From CAXSEF01 sp964236535 (GTDB lineage Bacteria; Pseudomonadota; Alphaproteobacteria; Acetobacterales; Acetobacteraceae): a stretch of 43,542 nt of DNA. The translations under genes were made by a program, and so were the position numbers. The stretch lies in contig CAXSEF010000020.1 of the NCBI GenBank assembly GCA_964236535.1, positions 1-43,542 of the forward strand. The letters are read 5' to 3'. Under the pieces are notes generated by a model. The model saw nothing but the letters and a program-made list of their open reading frames with translations, had not been told where the DNA came from and did no database searches. The stretch's first letter is position 1. The number at the start of each line of letters is the position of its first letter. This document shows positions 1 to 8,639 of the stretch, one piece after another.

Positions 1-70
1 TGCGTCAGGGTAGCGTCACGACCTCCCAGGACCAAACACCTAGTCAAAGATCGCGCCCACGGCGATTGTT

Positions 71-493
71 TCAGGCGACGATGTCGGTGCCAGCGAAGAA
101 GAACGCGATTTCGGCCGCCGCATTCTCGGCACTGTCCGAGCCGTGCACCGAGTTGGCCTCGATGCTCTCCGCGAACTCGGCGCGAATCGTGCCCACATCC
201 GCCTTCTTCGGATCGGTGGCACCCATCAGCCGGCGGTTCTCCGCCACGGCGCTCTCTCCCGCGAGCACCTGCACCACCACCGGCCCAGAGGTCATGAAGC
301 TGACCAGGCCGGCGAAGAATGGCCGCTCGCGGTGCACCGCGTAGAACGCCTCGGCGGTCGCCTGGCTCAGCTGCATCCGGCGCTGGGCGACGATGCGCAG
401 CCCGGCCTCCTCGAACTTCGTATTGATCCGGCCGGTGAGGTTGCGGCGCGTGGCGTCGGGCTTGAGGATGGACAGGGTATGTTCGGTCGCCAT
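71..493 (-). CDS. ndk: Nucleoside diphosphate kinase
   Basis: The 140-residue product has the usual length for bacterial NDK, which moves the gamma phosphate from ATP to NDPs through a phospho-histidine in the cytoplasm. The start was placed at the ATG opening MATEHTLSIL because it is preceded by a GGAG ribosome binding site and matches the family N-terminus; the frame stays open further upstream but that part is not NDK. The active-site histidine is His117 in NSVHGSD, and the nucleotide-binding KPDA lies at residues 11-14. It is read leftwards, away from the ABC-F gene, across a 257-base gap containing a degenerate repeat. Only 70 bases follow it in the window, with no clear terminator. Confidence 0.97.
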   Translation of the reverse strand: MATEHTLSILKPDATRRNLTGRINTKFEEAGLRIVAQRRMQLSQATAEAFYAVHRERPFFAGLVSFMTSGPVVVQVLAGESAVAENRRLMGATDPKKADVGTIRAEFAESIEANSVHGSDSAENAAAEIAFFFAGTDIVA

Positions 494-554
494 GGGGTGC
501 TCCTGGTTCTGATCCGGCGCGCGTGTACAGAGCGAATAGGCCGCAGGCAAGAAA

Positions 555-616
555 GGCCAGATGCTCTGCCTCTGGACGTAGCACGGGGCCTGAGCCCCAA
601 GACCCACTCGAAAGGC
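555..616. repeat. Degenerate intergenic repeat, copy A
   Basis: This stretch in the ndk/ABC-F gap aligns over about 60 bases with a second copy at 23827-23886; the two share the block GGCCAGA-x-GCTCTGCCTCTG and then CGACCCAC/AGACCCAC followed by AAGGC. Copy A can fold into two small hairpins (CCAGA/TCTGG and GGGGC/GCCCC). Similar 'CTCTGCCTCTGG' intergenic elements are, from memory, frequent in Acetobacteraceae. No gene is visible in the rest of the 494-750 gap. Confidence 0.55.
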
Positions 617-750
617 CGCGGCGGCCCCTGCCCGCACTGTGCCGTTGCCTTTCAAGAGGCCGATCCAGGACGGCGCGTCCTGGCGGAGTCCAGAAGCAGA
701 ACCTCTGGCCTTGCTTCCTTCCCCTGCCGCCGCCCTGCTAAACCCCGCCC

Positions 751-2625
751 ATGAGCCTCCTGGCCATCCGTTCGGTTACCCTGCGCATCGCCGGCCGCAC
801 CCTGCTTGAGGGCGCCGACCTCACCGTGGAGGTCGGCCGCCGGATCGGCCTGGTCGGACGCAACGGCGCGGGCAAGTCCACACTGCTCAAGGCTATTGCC
901 GGCGATCTCGCAGTTGACGGCGGCGACATCCGACTTGCCGCCCGGGCGCGCATGGGCCGGGTTAAGCAGGAGGCGCCGTCCGGCGATGCAAGCCTGCTGG
1001 AGACCGTGCTGGAGGGCGACACCGAGCGCACCATCCTGCTGGGCGATGCGGAACGCTTGGGTGCGACCGGCTCCGACCCGCAGCGACTTGCAGAGACGCA
1101 CGAGCGGCTGCGCGCCATCGGTGCCGATTCCGCGGCCTCGCGCGCGGCCGCCATCCTAGCCGGATTGGGCTTCGACGAGGTGGCACAGGTGCGCCCGGTG
1201 TCCTCGTTCTCTGGCGGCTGGCGGATGCGGGTGGCGCTGGCCGCTGCCCTGTTCGGCGCCCCCGACCTGTTGCTGCTCGACGAGCCGACCAACCATCTCG
1301 ACCTCGAGGCGACGCTGTGGCTGGAAGGCTGGCTTGGACGCTTTCCCGGCGCGGCGCTGGTGGTGAGCCACGACCGCGGCCTGCTCGACCGCTCGGTGCA
1401 GGCGATCGCGCACCTGGACCACCGCCGCATCAGCCTCACGCCCGGCGGCTACGACGAGTTCGTGCGCATCCGCACCGAGCACGCCATGCAGCACGCCCGT
1501 GCCGCCGAACGCATCGCCGCCCAGCGCGCCCACATGCAGGCTTTCGTCGACCGTTTCCGCGCCCAAGCGACCAAGGCCCGCCAGGCGCAGAGCAGGCTGC
1601 GCGCGCTGGAAAAACTTCCCGCCCTGGAGAATGTGGTCGAGGACGCGCCAACCCGCTTCTCCTTCCCTGAGCCGGCAAGGCTGGCGCCACCGATCATCGC
1701 CATAGACCACGCGAGCGTGGGTTATGGTGCAATGCCGATCCTGCGCGGCCTACACCTGTCGATCGATATGGACGACCGCATCGCCCTGCTCGGCGCCAAC
1801 GGCAACGGCAAGTCGACGTTCGCCAAGCTGCTCGCCGGACGACTGGAGCCGCTCAGCGGCGAGGTGCGGCGTTCCGGCAAGCTGCGCGTCGGCTACTTCG
1901 CCCAGCATCAGGAGGCCGAGCTCGACGCGGCCGAGAGCAGCGTCGGCCACATGGCGCGGGCACTGCCTCGGGCTACGCCGCCGCTCGTGCGTTCCCAGCT
2001 GGCCCGCTTCGGACTGGACGCGGACCGCGCCGACACGCCAACCGGCGAGCTGTCCGGCGGCGAACGCGCCCGGCTGCTGCTGGCGCTGGCGACCCGCGAC
2101 GCGCCGCAGCTGCTCATCCTCGACGAGCCGACCAACCACCTCGACATCGACGCCCGGGATGCCCTGGTTCGCGCGCTTTCAGAGTTCAGCGGCGCTGTCC
2201 TGCTGATCACCCATGACCCTCACCTCGTCGAGCTGGTGGCCGACCGGCTCTGGCTGGTGGCCGACGGCACGGTGCGCGCCTACGAGGGCGACATGGACGA
2301 GTACCGTGGCCTGCTGACCGAGCGCGGCCGGCCCGCCCGCGCCGACGCGGCCCCCACCCGGCGCGACGATCGCCGCGAGCGCGCCGAGAACCGCGCCCAG
2401 CTCGCGCCGCTGCGCCGTCGCGCCAAGGATGCAGAGGCCCGCATCGCCAGGCTGGCCGCCGAGCGCACCGCGATCGAGCAGCGCCTCGCCGACCCTGCCA
2501 TCTACGCCCCGGGTCGGGCGTCGGAGATCACCTCCGCCAACACCCGGCTGGCCGCCATCTCCCGTGAGGCGGACGCCGCGGAGGCTGACTGGCTCGCCGC
2601 GGAAGAGGCGCTGGAGGCGTCCTGA
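751..2625 (+). CDS. ABC-F family ATPase, YheS-like
   Basis: This 624-residue soluble protein has two ABC ATPase domains in tandem and no membrane segments, the ABC-F layout. Domain 1 has Walker A GRNGAGKST (36-44), signature FSGGW (153-157) and Walker B LLLLDEPTNHLD (173-184). A charged linker at about 240-290 fits the P-site tRNA interaction motif. Domain 2 has GANGNGKST (348-356), LSGGE (434-438) and LLILDEPTNHLD (454-465), and an Arg/Ala-rich coiled coil ends the protein. The phrases FSGGWRMR, IDRFRA-like VDRFRAQATKA and GYFAQHQ match E. coli YheS rather than EttA or Uup. ABC-F proteins act on ribosomes, resolving stalled translation or conferring antibiotic protection; which applies here cannot be told. 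The next gene starts 2 bases after its stop, suggesting coupling. Confidence 0.93.
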   Translation: MSLLAIRSVTLRIAGRTLLEGADLTVEVGRRIGLVGRNGAGKSTLLKAIAGDLAVDGGDIRLAARARMGRVKQEAPSGDASLLETVLEGDTERTILLGDAERLGATGSDPQRLAETHERLRAIGADSAASRAAAILAGLGFDEVAQVRPVSSFSGGWRMRVALAAALFGAPDLLLLDEPTNHLDLEATLWLEGWLGRFPGAALVVSHDRGLLDRSVQAIAHLDHRRISLTPGGYDEFVRIRTEHAMQHARAAERIAAQRAHMQAFVDRFRAQATKARQAQSRLRALEKLPALENVVEDAPTRFSFPEPARLAPPIIAIDHASVGYGAMPILRGLHLSIDMDDRIALLGANGNGKSTFAKLLAGRLEPLSGEVRRSGKLRVGYFAQHQEAELDAAESSVGHMARALPRATPPLVRSQLARFGLDADRADTPTGELSGGERARLLLALATRDAPQLLILDEPTNHLDIDARDALVRALSEFSGAVLLITHDPHLVELVADRLWLVADGTVRAYEGDMDEYRGLLTERGRPARADAAPTRRDDRRERAENRAQLAPLRRRAKDAEARIARLAAERTAIEQRLADPAIYAPGRASEITSANTRLAAISREADAAEADWLAAEEALEAS

Positions 2626-2627
2626 GC

Positions 2628-4193
2628 ATGGCGCTGCGCGGACTTGCAACGGGGCGTGCGCGGGCCGGCGCGCGACTGGAAGCGATGCTGCCGCCCGTCG
2701 CGGCCGCGGTGCTGCTGTTGCTGCTGCTCGCCCACCTCGGCCTGATCGCCGCCGGTCAGTGGGAGGGCGACGAGTGGCTGAACTTCTTCCTGTTCCGCAC
2801 CGAGGGGACAGGCTTCCTGGTCCATCGCATTCTGTTCTGGAGCCCGCGGCCGGTCTCGGAAGTCCTGGTGTTCCTCTACGCATGCGTGGTCGATGCGGCG
2901 CAGCGCCCGCTGGTCACGCCGGTGCTGGGTCTGCTCTGGGCGTTGCTGACCGCCTCGGCACTGACACTCGCGCCCGCCTTGGGACCGAAGCGGGATGCTT
3001 TAGGCGATCCAGCTGGTGATCAGCGCGTCCAGGAGGTGGCCGAAAGCACCGCACGTTTCGCCCGCGTGCTCACGGCGCTCGCGGTGCTCGCGTTCTTCCT
3101 GCTCGGCCACCAGGTCGCCGAGATGTTCTACTGGCCGATGGGCGCGGCGGCCTACATGACCGCGATCGCCGCGCTGACGTGCCTGGTCATGCTCGTCCTG
3201 CGCGGGCGCCATCTGTCGCGCAGTGGCGCGATCCTCGCTGCGCTGGCGATGATCGTGGCAGCCGGAAGCGCGGAGATCGGGGCGATGGCCGCGGGCGCTG
3301 CCGCGATCCTGCTTGCCGCCGCTCAATGGCGTCGGCCGGCGCGTGCTGCCCTGCTGCTGCTGCCGCTCGGGGCCGCGCTGCTGGTGCTGGGGTTCATCCT
3401 GAACGGGCGGGCGGCGGACGGCGCGGCGCTAGGCAGCGAGACATCCACCATCCACGCCCTGCTGCCCAGCCTGCGCGCCGCCGCGACGCAGTTCGCCCAC
3501 GAGACGTTGTCGCTCGATGCCTACCCGGACGGGCTGGCAGGACTGGCATCTGGCATTGCGGTCAAGATCGCGCTGTTCCTCGGCCTGCGCGCGCTGTGTC
3601 AGGTGGGACTGGCCGGCTCGTCCACTCCGCCTGCGCATCTGTGCTGCCTAGTGGCGGCCCTGCTTGCCGCGTCATACCTGTCGATTGCCGCTGCACTGTG
3701 GCAGTTCGGGCTGGTCTGTTGCCAGCGCCATGACAGCTTCCGGCAATGCCTTGATGTACTGGTCATCCTGCTCCTTGCGGCGCTGTCGACGCGCACGCCG
3801 AACTCAGCCCTGGCGCGCTCGACGATGCCCGGCGGATCGCACGCTCGGTCGCGACCAGGCATGCGCCCGCTGGCCGCAGGATCCGCGTGGCTGCTGCTTG
3901 CCGTCGCGCTGTCGCTGTTGCACCGCGGACCCTTGATGCACAGGCTGCCCGCGCTCTGGGCCGACTACCTCAAGATGCCGGAGATGCTCGCCTCGCGCGG
4001 GCATACCTGGAGCAGCGGCCTCGCGCCCGGCACGGACATGGTATTCCACGAGCCTCCGCAAGGCTTCGTGGTCGGCGAGACCGACTGGCCGACCGGCGTG
4101 TTCAGCCTGGACCAGAACCCGCCCTGGTTCATGAAGGGCCTTCTGCTCTATTTCGCCAAGCAGCGTCTTCTCGCCCAGACCGACCACGATTGA
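2628..4193 (+). CDS. Polytopic inner-membrane protein, possible GT-C glycosyltransferase
   Basis: This 521-residue protein of unknown function is mostly hydrophobic, with roughly ten membrane spans judged by eye. The first, near residues 23-42, is followed by an acidic loop GQWEGDEW. The last ~90 residues after the final span contain aromatic and Trp/Pro motifs (DWPTG, NPPWFMKG) and are probably periplasmic. An acidic motif in the first periplasmic loop of a many-span protein is what GT-C glycosyltransferases using polyprenyl-phosphate sugars show, but no specific family is recognised. It may be co-transcribed with the ABC-F gene (TGA-GC-ATG). It faces a GtrB-like glycosyltransferase and an acyltransferase, which would suit a glycan-modification role; that is inference only. 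Confidence 0.8.
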   Translation: MALRGLATGRARAGARLEAMLPPVAAAVLLLLLLAHLGLIAAGQWEGDEWLNFFLFRTEGTGFLVHRILFWSPRPVSEVLVFLYACVVDAAQRPLVTPVLGLLWALLTASALTLAPALGPKRDALGDPAGDQRVQEVAESTARFARVLTALAVLAFFLLGHQVAEMFYWPMGAAAYMTAIAALTCLVMLVLRGRHLSRSGAILAALAMIVAAGSAEIGAMAAGAAAILLAAAQWRRPARAALLLLPLGAALLVLGFILNGRAADGAALGSETSTIHALLPSLRAAATQFAHETLSLDAYPDGLAGLASGIAVKIALFLGLRALCQVGLAGSSTPPAHLCCLVAALLAASYLSIAAALWQFGLVCCQRHDSFRQCLDVLVILLLAALSTRTPNSALARSTMPGGSHARSRPGMRPLAAGSAWLLLAVALSLLHRGPLMHRLPALWADYLKMPEMLASRGHTWSSGLAPGTDMVFHEPPQGFVVGETDWPTGVFSLDQNPPWFMKGLLLYFAKQRLLAQTDHD

Positions 4194-4275
4194 CGGGCCC
4201 GAATCGGTGACAAGCCAACGCCTGTGCAACGCGGCGGCATGCGGGTTGCGGTCTGACCCATTTGCCGGCGCTGGC

Positions 4276-5427
4276 TTACAAAACTCGTCCAAACCAGACC
4301 GGCAGAACCGGCGTGGCCGCGGTCCGGTGCTGCGGACGTCGTACCCGGCCTGGCCACGACCCGACGGTGCGACCGGGCAGCTCGATCCAGCGCCGGGTCA
4401 GAATCGACACGCCGCCCACCGCGAGGAGGTACGCCGTGTCGACCGCCATACGCCGTGGCCACGCCAAATCCAAGACCCAACCGCCTTCGAACGGGATCAG
4501 CAGGGGCACGTGGACGAGGTAGACGGAGAACGAGAGCCGTCCCAGCCCGGCAGCACCCCGCCCGGCCAGACGGCGCGAGAGCGCGCCACCCTCACGCGCC
4601 AGCAGTATGATCAACGCGCCGGAGGCCAGCACGGAGACGGCCGGCAGATCGGCCGCCACAGAGCCCAGGAACACGCCGCCAACCACAAGCTCCACGCCGG
4701 TGCCATCCCACCAGGCGAAGCACGTGAGGCCGGACGCGGCGGTGGCACTGCAACCGGCCGCCATCGGGGGATCGAGACGCGCCAGCGCCAGCGCCACACC
4801 GAACCCGAAACCGCACCCGCCGCGCAGCACAGCCGCCCATCCGGCGGTCGCGCCGCCGTTCACCGCGAGGTCCGCGCCCGCGGCGACGGCCAGGATGCCC
4901 GCAACCAAACGTGGCTGGCCGACCCGACGCAGCCCCGCAAGCGCAGGCCAGAACGCGAGCGCGCACAGCATCTCAATCGCGATCGACCAGTCAGGCGGAT
5001 TCCAGCCGGTAGCACCCCGGAACAGGAAGGGCTGCAGCAGCAGCAGCGTCGGCGCGAAACGCTGCCAGGGAAAGTCGGGCGCGATGAACCGGTCGCCCTC
5101 GGCCGTCGCATGCAGCACGTACGCCGCAAGCACGCCAAGAACTGCGACATGGAGTGGGTAGATGCGCCATGCCCGCCGCCACAGGAAACGCGGTACCCCC
5201 CTCGCCCGCAGCCCGCCATGGGCACGGGCCAGCACGAAGCCGCTCAGCACGAAGAACAGGTCGACCGCGACCTGCCCGTGCGCCAGGAAGCCGCCCAGCC
5301 AGTCCGGGGCATCGGGCGCCAGCACCGGAGCAGCGTGCACCCCCACCACCATCGTCGCGGCAATCCCGCGCAGCCCGGTCAGGGCCGGGAGCTCACCCGG
5401 CGTGTCAGGCCCGCGAAATCCGCTCAG
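4276..5427 (-). CDS. Membrane acyltransferase (acyltransferase 3 family), unusual start
   Basis: The reading frame encodes an integral membrane O-acyltransferase of the OafA/OatA type, which acetylates or acylates surface sugars. The family opening is clear in LPALTGLRGIAA...GVHAAP, with the family arginine pattern in RRAWRIYPLHV and WSIAIEMLCA, and about ten hydrophobic spans. The start is problematic: no ATG, GTG or TTG lies in frame just before this motif. The chosen start is a CTG whose last two bases overlap the TGA of the upstream glycosyltransferase (CTGA) and which sits about 5 bases after a G-run; this gives 383 residues. The frame is also open far upstream in the shadow of that gene, so a frameshift fusion is an alternative. 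Neighbours suggest sugar-lipid modification. Confidence 0.85.
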   Translation of the reverse strand: MSGFRGPDTPGELPALTGLRGIAATMVVGVHAAPVLAPDAPDWLGGFLAHGQVAVDLFFVLSGFVLARAHGGLRARGVPRFLWRRAWRIYPLHVAVLGVLAAYVLHATAEGDRFIAPDFPWQRFAPTLLLLQPFLFRGATGWNPPDWSIAIEMLCALAFWPALAGLRRVGQPRLVAGILAVAAGADLAVNGGATAGWAAVLRGGCGFGFGVALALARLDPPMAAGCSATAASGLTCFAWWDGTGVELVVGGVFLGSVAADLPAVSVLASGALIILLAREGGALSRRLAGRGAAGLGRLSFSVYLVHVPLLIPFEGGWVLDLAWPRRMAVDTAYLLAVGGVSILTRRWIELPGRTVGSWPGRVRRPQHRTAATPVLPVWFGRVL

Positions 5428-6482
5428 CCAGGCCCCCGAGCGCCGAATTGACCCGGCCCTGAGGACGCGCCTGCTCTCTTGGCACTTCGCTGCACGGTCG
5501 CAGGCACCACAGCACCCATTGCAGCCGCACCCGGGACCGATGCAGCTTCTGCGGACGGCCATCGCCTCTCGACCAGATAGAGCGGCCGTTGCTTGGTCTC
5601 GTTGAACACGCGGCCCAGGTACTCGCCAATCACGCCGAGCGTCATCAGCTGGGCGCCCCCCAGGAACAGCACCACTGCCATCAGGCTTGGGTAGCCGGGC
5701 ACCGGGTTGCCGAACAGCAGGGTGCGTATGATGAGCTGGCCTGCGAACACCGCGGCTGCCACTGCCACCGCCAGGCCGAGATAGGTTGCGACCTTGAGCG
5801 GCACCACGGTGAAACCAGTGATCCCTTCCAGGGCCAGGTTCCACAGCCGCCAGTAGGTCCACGACGAGGTGCCGGCATGACGCGCCGCACGGTCGTAGGG
5901 AATGGCGACAGAGGGGTAGCCCACCCAGGCGAACAGGCCCTTCATGAAACGGTGCTGCTCGCGCAGCCGGAGCAGGGCATCCGTCGCGCGCCGGCTCATC
6001 AGCCGGAAATCGCCAGCGTCGCGCGGCAGGCGCACCTCGCCCACGTGCTGCATCAGCCGGTAGAACCCGTCCGCCGTGGTTCGCTTGAGCCAGGTCTCGC
6101 CCTCGCGGACCTTGCGCTGCGCATAGACCATATCGAAGCCGGATCGCCAAGCTGCCACCAGGGCAGGGATCATTTCCGGCGGGTCCTGCAGATCGGCGTC
6201 GATCACCACCATCGCCGCGCCGCGCGCGTGGTCCAACCCAGCGGTCAGCGCGACCTCCTTGCCGAAGTTGCGCGAGAGATTCAATACCGCGACCCGCGGG
6301 TCCGCGTCGTGCAGCGTCAGCAGGCGGGCGAGCGTGCCGTCACTGCTGCCATCGTTGACGTACACCACTTCCCATGGGTCGCCGAGTTCCTCCATTACGG
6401 CACTCAGCCGCTGCTGAAACACGCCAATTCCGTCCGCCTCGTTGAAGCACGGCACGACCACGGAGAAGACCGGGCCACTCAT
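5424..6482 (-). CDS. GT2 glycosyltransferase, GtrB-like (polyprenyl-phosphate sugar synthase)
   Basis: The 352-residue product has a cytoplasmic GT2 catalytic domain followed by two membrane helices. Visible motifs are VVVPCFNEADGI at the N-terminus, NDGSSDGT (43-50) and DADLQDPP (95-102), the nucleotide and metal-binding signature of GtrB/ArnC/dolichyl-phosphate-mannose-synthase-like enzymes. The C-terminal IGEYLGRVFNETKQRPLY is typical of bactoprenol glucosyltransferases. Such enzymes load a sugar onto undecaprenyl phosphate for later transfer by a GT-C enzyme. The start MSGPVFSVVVPC was preferred to an ATG 12 codons upstream on family fit. It overlaps the acyltransferase at CTGA and lies 58 bases after holC. 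No GtrA-type flippase is present here. Confidence 0.9.
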   Translation of the reverse strand: MSGPVFSVVVPCFNEADGIGVFQQRLSAVMEELGDPWEVVYVNDGSSDGTLARLLTLHDADPRVAVLNLSRNFGKEVALTAGLDHARGAAMVVIDADLQDPPEMIPALVAAWRSGFDMVYAQRKVREGETWLKRTTADGFYRLMQHVGEVRLPRDAGDFRLMSRRATDALLRLREQHRFMKGLFAWVGYPSVAIPYDRAARHAGTSSWTYWRLWNLALEGITGFTVVPLKVATYLGLAVAVAAAVFAGQLIIRTLLFGNPVPGYPSLMAVVLFLGGAQLMTLGVIGEYLGRVFNETKQRPLYLVERRWPSAEAASVPGAAAMGAVVPATVQRSAKRAGASSGPGQFGARGPG

Positions 6483-6540
6483 GGGTCGGCCCTGACTTCT
6501 GATTGCAGGGCCGAGCAATGCCGGTTCCTGCGCACCCGGA

Positions 6541-6999
6541 TCAAGCCTTGCGCTCCCAGCCGCGCGCGCCCTGCTGCCAGTAGGCGACGTCGTGCGCGCC
6601 GGATCTGGTCGCGCTCCAGCGCAGCCGTGCCGCCGTTACCGCCCGCTCGTCCGCACCGTCGAACAGGTCGAAGACGCGCGCGAACGAGCCAAGCCGGGCG
6701 GAATGCGCCCCGTCCAGCAGGAACAGGTAGCGTGCCCCGTTCGGCGCCTCGTCGCGATCGGTCAGCCAGATCGGCTGCAGCGTCGGGTCGCTGGCGAGCC
6801 CCGCGGAGCGGGCCGTGCCGTGCGGAAGCCAGTCCGGATCTGCGCAAAGCCACAGCGCGTCGTCCATCGCTGCCAGGCGGCCGGTGTCGCCGCACATCAC
6901 CACAGCGCGCTCTCCTGTCTCCAGGGTCCGGGCCAGCAGGCGCGGCAGCGCCTGATCCGCACCGGTGCGCGTCAGATGGTAGAAGCCGATCGCGGCCAT
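6541..6999 (-). CDS. holC: DNA polymerase III chi subunit
   Basis: The 152-residue protein starts MAAIGFYHLTRTGADQALPRL, the usual opening of HolC, the clamp-loader accessory subunit that contacts single-stranded-DNA-binding protein. Other family features are the central GERAVVMCG, ALWLCADPDWLPHG and the C-terminal DGADERAVTAARLRW. It begins 7 bases after the pepA stop; pepA-holC is a widely conserved gene pair in proteobacteria, which supports both calls. The ATG was chosen over the much longer open frame, whose upstream part is a shadow of pepA. Confidence 0.93.
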   Translation of the reverse strand: MAAIGFYHLTRTGADQALPRLLARTLETGERAVVMCGDTGRLAAMDDALWLCADPDWLPHGTARSAGLASDPTLQPIWLTDRDEAPNGARYLFLLDGAHSARLGSFARVFDLFDGADERAVTAARLRWSATRSGAHDVAYWQQGARGWERKA

Positions 7000-7006
7000 T
7001 ACCCGG

Positions 7007-8491
7007 TCAGCCTTCTGCGCTGGCCTCGTAATGCTGCGACACCAGCCGATCCAGCAGCCGGACCCCGAATGCGGTGGCGCCCTTGGGCACGCATGGCGCG
7101 TCCTTGCTGCTCCATGCGGTGCCGGCGATGTCGAGATGCGCCCACCGCGTGGTGCCCACGAAACGCGCGAGGAACTGGGCGGCGGTGATCCCGCCACCTG
7201 GACGGCCGCCGATCTGCTTCATGTCTGCGATGTCGGAGCGGAGCAGCCGGTCGTAGCTGTCGTGCAGCGGCATCCGCCAAAGCCGCTCCGCGGTGTCCAC
7301 GCCTGCCGCAAGCAGCTGCGCGGCCAGAAGGTCCTCGTTGCTGAACAACCCGGCATGCTCGTGCCCGAGCGCCACCACCATCGCTCCGGTCAGCGTCGCA
7401 AGATCCACCATGATCCGCGGCTCATACGTCCTGGCTGTCCACCATAGAACGTCGGCCAGCACCATGCGGCCCTCGGCATCGGTGTTGAGCACCTCGATCG
7501 TCTGGCCGGATGCCGAACGCACGACGTCGCCTGGCCGATACGCCGTGGCGGACGGCATGTTCTCCACCAGCCCGACCACGCCGACCGCGTCCACCTTGGC
7601 CCGCCGCCCGGCGAGAGCCGCCATCAGCCCGACCACGGTGCCGGCACCGGCCATGTCCCACTTCATGTCCTCCATGCCGGCTGACGCCTTAATCGAGATG
7701 CCGCCGGTGTCGAAGGTCACGCCCTTGCCAACGAACGCTACCGGCTTCTCGGTGCTGTCCGCGTCCGTGCCCTTCCAGCGCATCACTACCATGCGGGGCG
7801 GCTCGGCACTGCCCTTCGCCACCGCCAGCATTGCCCCGAAGCCCAGCTTCTCCAGCTCGGCCGGCCCGAACACCTCCACCAGCAGGCCGAGTTCGCGCAG
7901 ACCCTCGATCCGGTGGGCGAACTCCTGCGGGGTGAGGATGTTCGCGGGCTCGCTTACCAGCTCGCGAGTGACGAACACGCCCCCGGCAACTGCGCGCATC
8001 GCCTCGTCGGCGTTACTGGCAGCCGCGAGCTCGCCGGTCAGCACGCTTAGGCGGCCCAGACGGGGGCGATCCTCCGCCTTTTCCCTGGTCCGGTAGCGGT
8101 CGAACCGCCACAGTCGGAGCCGAGCGCCCTGCGCGACCGAGGCGGCGGCGTCGGCCGGGATCCCGTCGGCTGCCAGCGCGGCCTGGGTCTCGCGCAGCAT
8201 CGCCGCGACCATCGTGCCGCCGGCTTCCTCCAGCCGCTGCCGGGTCAGTTCGGCTTTCGGCCCGAGGCCGACCACGACCAGTCGGGTGAGCCCGGCGCCT
8301 GGGGCCAGCACGGTGCAGCACTGATTGTGCCGTCCCTTGAACTCGGCGGCGCTCATCGCGCGCGTCACGACGCCGCCGGTGGCCTCGTCCGCCTGCGCCC
8401 ACAGTCCCGAGGCGGCCTCGCCCTCGACCACCAGCAGCGCCAGGGCTCCGGCATCCGGCAGCTTCGATTCAGCGAAATCGATCTCGAGCAT
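7007..8491 (-). CDS. pepA: Leucyl aminopeptidase (M17)
   Basis: This is a 494-residue cytosolic two-metal aminopeptidase of family M17. The metal and substrate-binding segments are present: FVGKGVTFDTGGISIK with the metal Lys and Asp, MKWDMAGAG, and the family signature NTDAEGRMVLADVLWW containing the catalytic Arg. The N-terminal macro-like domain occupies about the first 160 residues. The start MLEIDFAESK has a GAGG ribosome binding site and was chosen over an ATG 25 codons upstream. PepA removes N-terminal residues, chiefly Leu, from peptides; in E. coli it is also a DNA-binding factor, a role not testable here. It diverges from cysQ across 148 bases. Confidence 0.95.
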   Translation of the reverse strand: MLEIDFAESKLPDAGALALLVVEGEAASGLWAQADEATGGVVTRAMSAAEFKGRHNQCCTVLAPGAGLTRLVVVGLGPKAELTRQRLEEAGGTMVAAMLRETQAALAADGIPADAAASVAQGARLRLWRFDRYRTREKAEDRPRLGRLSVLTGELAAASNADEAMRAVAGGVFVTRELVSEPANILTPQEFAHRIEGLRELGLLVEVFGPAELEKLGFGAMLAVAKGSAEPPRMVVMRWKGTDADSTEKPVAFVGKGVTFDTGGISIKASAGMEDMKWDMAGAGTVVGLMAALAGRRAKVDAVGVVGLVENMPSATAYRPGDVVRSASGQTIEVLNTDAEGRMVLADVLWWTARTYEPRIMVDLATLTGAMVVALGHEHAGLFSNEDLLAAQLLAAGVDTAERLWRMPLHDSYDRLLRSDIADMKQIGGRPGGGITAAQFLARFVGTTRWAHLDIAGTAWSSKDAPCVPKGATAFGVRLLDRLVSQHYEASAEG

Positions 8492-8639
8492 GGGCGGTGG
8501 TCCCTCGGCTGGCGGCGCGGCCGGCGCCGTCGATGATTGCCGCAAGCTTAGCAAGCGTTGCACCACGCCGGTAGGCCGGGTATCGGGCGCGGGCGCACAG
8601 ACACTTTGCCGCGGGGCCGTGCTCCGCTATGCGTAGTGC

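Noticed and set aside
4207..5451. 414-codon rightward frame opposite the acyltransferase
   Set aside because: Arg/Gln/Pro/His-rich shadow of a convincing membrane protein on the other strand.
5589..7031. 480-codon rightward frame opposite the GtrB-like and holC genes
   Set aside because: Mirror frame with His/Gln/Arg-rich composition and no recognisable motif.
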